Shown piece after piece: positions 27,435 to 34,646 of a DNA stretch of 64,000 nt. Under the pieces are notes generated by a model that saw nothing but the letters and a program-made list of their open reading frames with translations, had not been told where the DNA came from and did not search any database. This DNA is from Devosia pacifica. GTDB taxonomy: Bacteria; Pseudomonadota; Alphaproteobacteria; Rhizobiales; Devosiaceae. The DNA is taken from positions 62,001 through 126,000 of the forward strand of contig NZ_BMZE01000004.1 in NCBI RefSeq assembly GCF_014652635.1, in the 5' to 3' direction. Every line of letters begins with the position of its first letter. Within the stretch, counting starts at the first letter, position 1. The translations under genes and the position numbers were made by a program.

Positions 27435-28112
27435 TTAGGCCGGGCTACGCCGCGGGATGATGCGCTTCGCTGCGCCCATCTGCTCGATGATGTGCCGGCC
27501 TGATCCCTCAACATGCTGCGCAACGATGGCAGCGGCCCCCTCGGCGTCCTGCGCCCGCAACGCCGCGATCAGCGTACGATGTTCTCTCAGCACCGCTTGG
27601 CGTCTGCTGAGCGATGTTGCGAAGCGGCGGCTGATGGCGCGCAGCACTTCGCGGTGTTTCCACCACAATTCGGATGCGTGGCGGTTGTAGTGGCGGTCAT
27701 AGATGAGTTGATGAAACCTGGTGTCGAGTTCGCCGTGGCGGACGCGATCGGCAAAGTCGTTTTCCTCGATCTGGGCTTGTACGGCTTCGAGTTCGGCGAT
27801 GTCGGCCTCGTTCGCGATCGAGACGAACCATTTCGTCAACGCTGGTTCGAGCAGAACCTCGATCTCGATGATATCGCGGACGAAAGCTTCATCGATGGGG
27901 CGGACGCGGGCGCCGCGATTGGGCTCCATCTGCACAAAATCCTCGCCCCGCAATTGCTGCAGTGCCTCGCGGACCGGATTGGTCGATGTGCGATAGCGAA
28001 GGGCAAGTTCAGCAATCTTTAGACGTGCATTGGGCTCCAGTCGCCCCGAAACAATGTCGTCGCGGATCATCTCATACACCGAACCTGTCGACCGGTTATC
28101 GCTTTCGATCAT
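27435..28112 (-). CDS. GntR-family regulator, FCD (FadR) type
   Basis: 225 residues. Winged helix at 8-75 (IRDDIVSGRLEPNARLKIAE, TSTNPVREALQQL), then an all-helical FCD domain with metal/ligand His residues (DTRFHQLIYDRHYNRHAS, EHRTLIAAL, VAQHVEGSGRH). FCD regulators usually repress sugar-acid loci. It is the first gene of the minus-strand set and divergent from the ABC importer at 28.4 kb, so it probably represses both directions. The palindrome at 28201-28212 is a fitting site. Confidence 0.9.
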   Translation of the reverse strand: MIESDNRSTGSVYEMIRDDIVSGRLEPNARLKIAELALRYRTSTNPVREALQQLRGEDFVQMEPNRGARVRPIDEAFVRDIIEIEVLLEPALTKWFVSIANEADIAELEAVQAQIEENDFADRVRHGELDTRFHQLIYDRHYNRHASELWWKHREVLRAISRRFATSLSRRQAVLREHRTLIAALRAQDAEGAAAIVAQHVEGSGRHIIEQMGAAKRIIPRRSPA

Positions 28113-28200
28113 CTCGCGCGCATCGCAATGTCGTTACCAGATGTGTGTTTAGGCTCATTTCATGTGTACGCCAATAAACCAGATGCCTGAAAGTAGAAAA

Positions 28201-28227
28201 ATCATACATGATCTATTCCGCTTGACA
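28201..28227 (+). promoter_or_regulatory. Candidate operator and promoter element of importer operon
   Basis: In the 258-base divergent region, ATCATACATGAT (28201-28212, arms ATCAT/ATGAT) lies just ahead of a TTGACA hexamer at 28222-28227. A good -10 at 17 bases is not evident. The placement suits repression by the neighbouring FCD regulator. Confidence 0.4.
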
Positions 28228-28370
28228 CACACCTGATGCTCTGGAACTGTCATGCTTGGGTAACAGAGGCGAAATTGCCCGGCCCTGAGGAGGCGCAGGC
28301 CCAGACCTGCGAGGAAGTCCCGGTTCGGCCGAGGGGGCTGAACGGTCTTCCGCATCGAGGAGGACTAACC

Positions 28371-29870
28371 ATGAAGGATATGCAGGTCCGCATGCCGCGG
28401 CCCGGCGCGAGGACGCGTCGGCGCCTGATGGCCAAGACATTGGCCGTCGCGAGCGTCGCGTCGTTGTTGTCCAGTACCGCTTATGCGCAAAGCGTCGACG
28501 TCAGCCAGTGGTCGCCGGAATACATCCGCTCGATCGCGGGTACCGAGGAGTTCGACACCGCCGGCCATTGTGCGGATGTCGTGCCGCTCGATTATGAGGG
28601 CAACCTGACCTATTGGTGGACAGGTCCCACCGAAGCATCCCCGCAGATAGAACACGAGATCAACGACGAGTTCTGGGCCGCCTGGGAAGAGACCTATCCC
28701 AATATTGAGACGGACGCCCAAAACGTCGACTACAACCAGCTTCTGGACCGTTTGCGCACCACCCTGCTGGGAAATGCAGCGCCAATGGTGGTGCGCCTGC
28801 AGATCCTAGGCGGTGTGGAGTTTGCCTCGAAAGGCTATTTCCAGCCGCTGGCGCCTGAAGATATCGGCTACCCAACGGAAGATTTCTGGCCTGGCGCGAT
28901 GAAGTCGGTCACCTGGGACGGCGAAACCTACGGTATCCCGACCAACAATGAGACCATGGCGTTTATCTGGAACGCAGACATCTTCGAACGGGCCGGCCTC
29001 GACCCGGAAGAGCCGCCAGCCACCTGGGACGAAGTTGTCGAATACTCCAAGCAGATCCACGATGAACTGGGGATTTCCGGCTATGGGCTCGTGGCGCGGC
29101 AAAACGCCGGCAACACCCCGTTCCGGTTCATGCCGACATTGTGGGCCTATGGCGGTGGCGCGCTCGATGAGGCCGAGGATTCGCCGAGCTACTCGGACGT
29201 TTACATCAACAACGAAGGCTCGAAAGCTGCCCTGCAGGCCGCGTACGACATGTATGTGCGCGACAGGTCTGTGCCGACGTCGGCTTTGACCAATACCCAG
29301 AACGAGAACCAGGCGCCGTTCATCGCCGGCCAGCTGGCCATGATGATCGCGCACCCGTCCGAATACGCCAAGATGGTGGACCTGGCCGGTCAGGCGACGG
29401 GCGCCGACAAGGAAGTCGCCGATTCCGTGGTCGAAAACATGCGTTATGGCCTGATCCCGGAAGGTCCGGAGCGGCGCGCCGTGGTGTTTGGCGGCTCCAA
29501 CATGCACTTCATCGAGGAAGAGTATGTCGACGGCGAGTTCGACGAGATGGCTGCCAAGGCCTTCGCATGCTTCTGGAACAGTCCTGAATGGTCGACAAAA
29601 CTGGCCTGGACCGGCTCCAACCCAGGAAACCTCGCCGGCTTCAAGACGGAGTGGATGAAGGAACGCCTGGATACGATCAAGTTCCTTGACGTCACCACCT
29701 CGATGTTGCCGAGCGGCGTGCCGTTCCCGGTGATCCCGGAAGCCACCGAGATCATGAACATCATCGTGCCGGACATGCTGCAGAACGCACTGACCGAACG
29801 CATGACAGTCGACGAAGCAGCCGAAGACGCTGCTGCCAAGGTCGACTCTCTGGTCGGCGGCGGTCTCTAG
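28371..29870 (+). CDS. Carbohydrate ABC substrate-binding protein (family 1)
   Basis: 499 residues, ATG 28371 behind GAGGAGG. The long N-terminus has twin arginines (TRRRLMAKTLAVAS) before a hydrophobic core and an AYA-Q cleavage site, so Tat export is possible. The mature protein has the SBP_bac_1 pattern (NLTYWWTGPTEASPQ, VDYNQLLDRLRTTLL, TWDGETYGIPTNNETMAFIW). At about 500 residues it is larger than the usual 420. First gene of the importer operon with two permeases, an ATPase and an RraA-like gene. Ligand probably an oligosaccharide or sugar acid. Confidence 0.92.
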   Translation: MKDMQVRMPRPGARTRRRLMAKTLAVASVASLLSSTAYAQSVDVSQWSPEYIRSIAGTEEFDTAGHCADVVPLDYEGNLTYWWTGPTEASPQIEHEINDEFWAAWEETYPNIETDAQNVDYNQLLDRLRTTLLGNAAPMVVRLQILGGVEFASKGYFQPLAPEDIGYPTEDFWPGAMKSVTWDGETYGIPTNNETMAFIWNADIFERAGLDPEEPPATWDEVVEYSKQIHDELGISGYGLVARQNAGNTPFRFMPTLWAYGGGALDEAEDSPSYSDVYINNEGSKAALQAAYDMYVRDRSVPTSALTNTQNENQAPFIAGQLAMMIAHPSEYAKMVDLAGQATGADKEVADSVVENMRYGLIPEGPERRAVVFGGSNMHFIEEEYVDGEFDEMAAKAFACFWNSPEWSTKLAWTGSNPGNLAGFKTEWMKERLDTIKFLDVTTSMLPSGVPFPVIPEATEIMNIIVPDMLQNALTERMTVDEAAEDAAAKVDSLVGGGL

Positions 29871-29879
29871 AGCCTCCTG

Positions 29880-29906
29880 TCCGTCGGCGCCACGCGCGCC
29901 GGCGGA
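29880..29906 (+). promoter_or_regulatory. Intercistronic hairpin after binding-protein gene
   Basis: Inverted repeat TCCGTCGGCGC / GCGCCGGCGGA (one G-U type mismatch, 5-base loop) nine bases after the binding-protein stop and before the permease. No T tract. It is the third such hairpin in the window at the same position in an importer operon. Confidence 0.65.
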
Positions 29907-29943
29907 CCTTCTCCGAAAGAGCGCCACAAAGGAAGGACGGCTC

Positions 29944-30903
29944 GTGAGCATTGCAACGGGACGGGCGGCGAGCCCCCTAAGTGCTCGATCGGCAAAAAAG
30001 CCGAATGTCTTCAGCCGCATGGCGGCACACCGGACGGACTATCTTTACGTCCTGCCGGCGCTCATCGTGATGATGGTGGTGATCGCGTACCCCATTTATT
30101 ACACGATCGAATTGAGCTTCTATAGAACGCCCCCGAACCTGCAATTGCGTGACAAGGTCTGGGCAGGGTTTGACAACTATACGGCTGTCCTCAGCTCTTC
30201 GGTATTTCATGAGGTTACGCTTAATACTGTCATCTGGACGGTTGCATCGACCTTCTTCTCTTTTGTGCTCGGACTTGGAGCAGCGCTGTCGCTGCATCGC
30301 GAGTTCATCGGAAGAGGGCTTTTCCGCGCGCTTTTGATGATCCCTTATGTGGTGAGCGCGGTCGCTGCCTCATATGTTTGGAAGTGGCTCTATCACTCGG
30401 ATTTCGGCGTTATCGGCGCTCTGGCGGTGCAACTCGGGTTCACGTCCGAACCGATCAATTTCCTCGACAATCGGCAGACGGTTCTTTCGTCGCTGATTGT
30501 CGTCAACATCTGGCGCGAGTTCTCGTTCGCCATGGTGATGATGATGGCCGGCCTTCAAACTGTGCCCGAACAGTTGCTGCGCGCGGCACAGGTTGATGGC
30601 GCCACCCCCTGGAACCGCTTCTGGCACGTCACCTTCCCACACCTGAAGGGCGTGTCGATGGTGACAGTGCTGCTGTTGATGGTGGCCAATTTCAACTCGA
30701 TCATCATCCCGTTCATCATGACCGGTGGCGGACCGGCCGATGCCTCGCACATCTGGATTACGCATATCTACCAGCTGGCCTTTGGCCGCCAGCAATGGGG
30801 CGCGGCTGCGGCCTACGCGGTCATCCTGTTCATCGTGATGATGGCGCTTGGATATTTCTACGTGAAGGCACTGACCCGCGGCGATGAAGCGAGGCAAGAA
30901 TGA
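29944..30903 (+). CDS. Carbohydrate ABC permease, MalF/UgpA type
   Basis: 319 residues from GTG 29944, behind GGAAGGAC. Cytosolic N-terminal stretch of about 30 residues, then six helices. EAA loop PEQLLRAAQVDGATPWNRFW near 210, followed by VTFPHLKG. Overlaps the next permease start by ATGA. Works with the binding protein at 28.4 kb and the ATPase at 31.8 kb. Confidence 0.93.
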   Translation: MSIATGRAASPLSARSAKKPNVFSRMAAHRTDYLYVLPALIVMMVVIAYPIYYTIELSFYRTPPNLQLRDKVWAGFDNYTAVLSSSVFHEVTLNTVIWTVASTFFSFVLGLGAALSLHREFIGRGLFRALLMIPYVVSAVAASYVWKWLYHSDFGVIGALAVQLGFTSEPINFLDNRQTVLSSLIVVNIWREFSFAMVMMMAGLQTVPEQLLRAAQVDGATPWNRFWHVTFPHLKGVSMVTVLLLMVANFNSIIIPFIMTGGGPADASHIWITHIYQLAFGRQQWGAAAAYAVILFIVMMALGYFYVKALTRGDEARQE

Positions 30904-31781
30904 CCACGACAGCAACCTATGAGCGTCCACGCGTCCGCAAGCCGATTGATTGGTGGCGCTGGGCCGGGCGCGGGTTCATCACCTTCATCATGCTCTTCGC
31001 CACACTGCCGATGCTCTGGATGATCCTGACCTCGGTCAAGACGCAGTTCGCAGCAATGCAGTATCCGCCGCAATGGTGGCCCGCCGAGCCAACGCTGAAC
31101 AGCTACATCAAGCTGCTGAACCCGAACGACCAGATCGGTCAGGATTTTCTGCGTTACTTCGGAAACAGCTTTTACGTGTCGTTTCTCACGACGGTCCTCG
31201 GCGTCGTCGTTGCTGTACCGGCCGCCTATGCCTTTTCGCGCTTCCGGTTCCCCGGCCGCACCTTCCTGTTCTTTTCAGTGCTGGTGCGCAACATGTTCCC
31301 GGCGGTGGTCTTTCTTGTGCCGCTGTTCATCCTGATGCGCTGGCTCGGGCTGGTGAACACCCACGGTTCGCTGGTGCTGACATATCTCACCTTCGGGCTG
31401 CCGCTCTCCATCTGGCTGCTCAAGGGGTTCTACGACAATATCCCGATCCAGCTCGAGCAGGCCGCCCGCATCGATGGCGCTACGCGCTTTCAAGCCTTCC
31501 TGCTGATCGTGATGCCGCTATCCTCCCCCGGGATCATCGCCACATCGATCTTCTCGTTCATCGGCGCCTGGAACGAATACATCTACGCCTACACTTTCTT
31601 GTCGCGAGACGACCAGATGACTTTGCCGGTCGGCATCCAACGGTTCTTCACCGAGTTTGCAACCGATTGGCCGGGCCTGATGGCCGCGACGTTCCTGATG
31701 AGCGTCCCTGTCGTCGTCATGTTCCTCGTCTTGCAGAAATACTTCGTCCAGGCGCTCACCGAAGGTGCCGTCAAACACTGA
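30900..31781 (+). CDS. Carbohydrate ABC permease, MalG/UgpE type
   Basis: 293 residues, six predicted helices, EAA loop IQLEQAARIDGATRFQAFLL near residue 190, followed by VMPLSSPG. The C-terminal FVQALTEGAVKH is standard for MalG-type subunits. The start overlaps the MalF-type stop. A gap of about 50 bases separates it from the ATPase gene. Confidence 0.93.
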   Translation: MTTTATYERPRVRKPIDWWRWAGRGFITFIMLFATLPMLWMILTSVKTQFAAMQYPPQWWPAEPTLNSYIKLLNPNDQIGQDFLRYFGNSFYVSFLTTVLGVVVAVPAAYAFSRFRFPGRTFLFFSVLVRNMFPAVVFLVPLFILMRWLGLVNTHGSLVLTYLTFGLPLSIWLLKGFYDNIPIQLEQAARIDGATRFQAFLLIVMPLSSPGIIATSIFSFIGAWNEYIYAYTFLSRDDQMTLPVGIQRFFTEFATDWPGLMAATFLMSVPVVVMFLVLQKYFVQALTEGAVKH

Positions 31782-31832
31782 TGCTTCGTCCAACCCATGC
31801 TCAATGCGCTTTAGACTAGGAAAGTTTACCGT

Positions 31833-32930
31833 ATGGCCCAGGTCGTTTTGCAGGACATCGTCAAGAGTTACGGCAGCCTCTATGCCGTCAATCATGTCTC
31901 CCTGACTGTTGATGATGGCGAGTTCGTCGCGCTGGTCGGACCGTCGGGTTGTGGCAAGACGACGACACTCAATCTCGTCGCCGGATTGCTGCCGATGACC
32001 GACGGCGACATCGTCATTGGCGACCGGATCGTGACCGATCTCGATCCCAAGGATCGTGATATCGCCATGGTGTTCCAGAACTACGCGCTTTACCCCAACA
32101 AGACGGTCTACAAGAACCTCGCCTTTCCGTTGCAGATGCGCAAATTGCCCAAGGACGAGATCGACCAGAAGGTGCGCGCCGCAGCAAAGGTTCTCGATAT
32201 CGTGCCTTTGCTGGAGCGTCGCCCGCGAGAACTGTCAGGTGGCCAGCAGCAACGCGTTGCCTTGGGGCGTGCCCTGGTTCGCGATCCGCGAGTCTTCCTG
32301 ATGGATGAGCCGCTCTCCAACCTCGACGCCAAGCTGCGCGTTCAGATGCGCACCGAGATCAAGCGTTTCCATCAGGATCTCAACGCGACCATCATCTACG
32401 TCACCCATGATCAGCTCGAAGCCGTGACCATGGCCGACAAGATGGCGGTGATGAACAAGGGCTTCCTGCAGCAATACGACACCCCGAAAAACGTCTTCGA
32501 CAACCCGGTCAACACCTTCGTTGCAAGTTTCATCGGCAGCCCCGCCATGAGTCTGGTGCCGCTTGAGGTCGTGCAGAGGGGTGATCAGGCGGTGCTAACG
32601 AACGAAGCTGGATGGGAGTTACCGCTGTCCGCGATGAATACGCGCAAAGCCTTGAAGGCCACCACAAACAAGGTGGTGCTCGGTGCGCGCCATTCCACCA
32701 TAAAGCTGCACAAGAGCGAGACCGTCGGCGCCGTACCCGCAAGGGTTTATACGGTCGAACCCACCGGCGACATCACCTTCGTTCAGGCCTTTGTCGGAGA
32801 AGCAGTCGTCATCGTCAGCCTCGATCCAACGGTGATCGTACGCCCTGACGAGGATGTATGGCTCGAGTTCGACCAGGAGCGGATGCATCTGTTCGATGGT
32901 GAAACCACCATGGCGCTGTCCGCTGCCTAG
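31833..32930 (+). CDS. Carbohydrate ABC importer ATPase, MalK/UgpC type
   Basis: 365 residues. Walker A GPSGCGKTTT near 36, Q loop FQNYALYPN, signature LSGGQQQR, Walker B FLMDEPLSNLD, switch His in YVTHDQLE. A C-terminal TOBE-type domain follows with LGARHSTIKLH. Ribosome site AGGAAAG. Completes the second sugar importer and may also serve other importers, as MalK-type ATPases often do. Confidence 0.93.
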   Translation: MAQVVLQDIVKSYGSLYAVNHVSLTVDDGEFVALVGPSGCGKTTTLNLVAGLLPMTDGDIVIGDRIVTDLDPKDRDIAMVFQNYALYPNKTVYKNLAFPLQMRKLPKDEIDQKVRAAAKVLDIVPLLERRPRELSGGQQQRVALGRALVRDPRVFLMDEPLSNLDAKLRVQMRTEIKRFHQDLNATIIYVTHDQLEAVTMADKMAVMNKGFLQQYDTPKNVFDNPVNTFVASFIGSPAMSLVPLEVVQRGDQAVLTNEAGWELPLSAMNTRKALKATTNKVVLGARHSTIKLHKSETVGAVPARVYTVEPTGDITFVQAFVGEAVVIVSLDPTVIVRPDEDVWLEFDQERMHLFDGETTMALSAA

Positions 32931-33014
32931 GACGGGCACAAATCACGGCGTCGTCGATCGTGACGTCGCCACCACCCATGGCCGACTGCGTCGGTGAGCA
33001 ACTGGTAAGAAGAC

Positions 33015-33761
33015 ATGACGAGCATTCCCACCATCACCCGTCCGCCGAAAGACGTCATCGCCGCCGTCCTTGCATTGGGCGCCGCCTCTGCATCGAGCAC
33101 GCTTGCCCATATGGGCATCCGCAATTGTCATATTCTCGGGCCGGTCCCGTGGTCGCCTGGCAAGGCGATCGCCGGTCCGGCGCTGACGCTGCAATTCATG
33201 CCCAAGCGCGAGGATATGTACGACGAAAGCGAATACTCGGATCCTGAAAAGCAGTTGCACCGGCACGTCCTCTATCAGGTGGAGGAAGGCGATGTGGTCG
33301 TCGTCGATGCGCGCGGAGACATGAGCTCGGGCGTTTTCGGGGACATGATGTCCACCTACTTCAAGGGACGCGGTGGCGCCGGTATGGTCATCGACGGTTG
33401 CCTTCGCGATCAGCCCAATCTCAAAAAGCTCGATATCCCGGTGTGGATCCGCGGTTGGACACCGAACTTCCATACGCAGACCAACCTCATGCCGTTCGCC
33501 GTCAATGTTCCGGTCGCGTGTGGCGGCGTCACCGTCATGCCAGGCGATATCATCATCGCCGATGACGATGGCGCAGTGTGCGTGCCGGCAGCGCTCGCCG
33601 AAACCGTCGTCGAGCGCTCCAACAAAAGCCATGACTGGGAAGATTTCTCGCGCATGAAACTGATGGAGGGCGCCCCGTTGCAGCGCTATTACCCGCTGCA
33701 CGAAGACGCCCGCCCTGAATATGAGGAGTGGAGAAAGCTCAACCCGCTCGTCCACCCCTGA
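33015..33761 (+). CDS. RraA-family protein, HMG/CHA aldolase-like
   Basis: 248 residues. The RraA/aldolase core is seen in GAGMVIDGCLRDQPNLKKL, with the catalytic Arg-Asp pair in CLRD, and in MPGDIIIADDDGAVCVP. This family contains class II pyruvate aldolases (4-hydroxy-4-methyl-2-oxoglutarate type) and RNase E inhibitors. Located after a sugar importer and near sugar-acid dehydratases, an aldolase cleaving a keto-deoxy acid is more likely than RNase control; inference. Confidence 0.83.
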   Translation: MTSIPTITRPPKDVIAAVLALGAASASSTLAHMGIRNCHILGPVPWSPGKAIAGPALTLQFMPKREDMYDESEYSDPEKQLHRHVLYQVEEGDVVVVDARGDMSSGVFGDMMSTYFKGRGGAGMVIDGCLRDQPNLKKLDIPVWIRGWTPNFHTQTNLMPFAVNVPVACGGVTVMPGDIIIADDDGAVCVPAALAETVVERSNKSHDWEDFSRMKLMEGAPLQRYYPLHEDARPEYEEWRKLNPLVHP

Positions 33762-33782
33762 TCCTTGGTGCCGGTCGGTCTT

Positions 33783-34538
33783 CTAGACCGCCGTGTATCC
33801 GCCATCCGCAAGGTGATAGCTGCCGGTAATAAAGCCGGCGGCCGGGGATAGCAGGAACACGGTCAGTGCCGCCACTTCCTCGGGAGTGCCGAGGCGGCCG
33901 ATCGGATGCAGGCTCTGTATGTATTCCAAAGCCTGCTTATCGAGGTTTTGCGAGAGCAAGGGGGTGTCGATGAACCCCGGGCCCACCGAGTTGATCCGGA
34001 TGTTCTGCTTGGCATACTCGGCAGCGGCCGCTTTCGTCATCCCGACTACGCCGTGCTTGGCCGCGACATAGGCCACCGAATTGGCAAATCCTACTGACCC
34101 GAGAATGGACGCCATGTTCACGATAGCACCGCCGCCTGATTCCAGGATGGCCGGGATTTCATACCGCAACCCGTAAAAGACGCTGTTGAGGTTGATCTCG
34201 ATGACCTTTGACCAGCCCTCGAGAGGATACTCGCCGGTAGGCGCGGCAGGCCCGCCGATGCCTGCATTGTTGACCGCATAGTGCAGCGCGCCGTACGTGC
34301 TCCTGCATTTCTCGACCAAGGCCTCCATTTCGCTGGCGACGCCAACGTCGACGGCCACGGCAGTAGCCTCACCGCCATTTGCGCGGATGGCCTCAACCAC
34401 GGCTTCTGCACCGTCCTTGTTTAGGTCCCCAAGCACGACCTTTGCGCCTCTTTCCGCCAGCTGGTGGGCGACTGCCGCGCCGATGCCGGACGCTGCTCCG
34501 GTAACCAGAGCGACCTTGTCCTTGAAATCGTGATCCAT
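33783..34538 (-). CDS. Short-chain dehydrogenase/reductase
   Basis: 251 residues from ATG 34538 (AGGAGAAG upstream). Cofactor motif TGAASGIG near residue 15, LGDLNKDG specificity region, NNAGIGGP, catalytic Ser in NMASILG, Tyr/Lys in YVAAKHG, C-terminal TGSYHLADGGYTAV. Convergent with the RraA-like gene. A near-consensus FNR box lies about 63 bases upstream of its start, so it may be expressed at low oxygen. Confidence 0.88.
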   Translation of the reverse strand: MDHDFKDKVALVTGAASGIGAAVAHQLAERGAKVVLGDLNKDGAEAVVEAIRANGGEATAVAVDVGVASEMEALVEKCRSTYGALHYAVNNAGIGGPAAPTGEYPLEGWSKVIEINLNSVFYGLRYEIPAILESGGGAIVNMASILGSVGFANSVAYVAAKHGVVGMTKAAAAEYAKQNIRINSVGPGFIDTPLLSQNLDKQALEYIQSLHPIGRLGTPEEVAALTVFLLSPAAGFITGSYHLADGGYTAV

Positions 34539-34594
34539 TGCTTCTTCTCCTGAAGTGGTATGAGTGAGGCTATGAGAAGGTGCCGCCGATCGCA

Positions 34595-34608
34595 TTGATC
34601 AGGGTCAA
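34595..34608 (-). promoter_or_regulatory. FNR/FixK-like box in front of SDR gene
   Basis: Plus strand reads TTGATCAGGGTCAA, minus strand TTGACCCTGATCAA; one mismatch to TTGAT-N4-ATCAA. Its centre is about 63 bases before ATG 34538, nearly the same distance as the perfect box before the acyl-CoA synthetase gene. Confidence 0.55.
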
Positions 34609-34646
34609 TCTCAGGGCAACTTATGATTGAGGTGATTCAGTGTCAG

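Noticed and set aside
28806..30020. Open frame of 404 residues on the minus strand
   Set aside because: Antisense of the binding-protein and permease genes; composition is that of a shadow frame.
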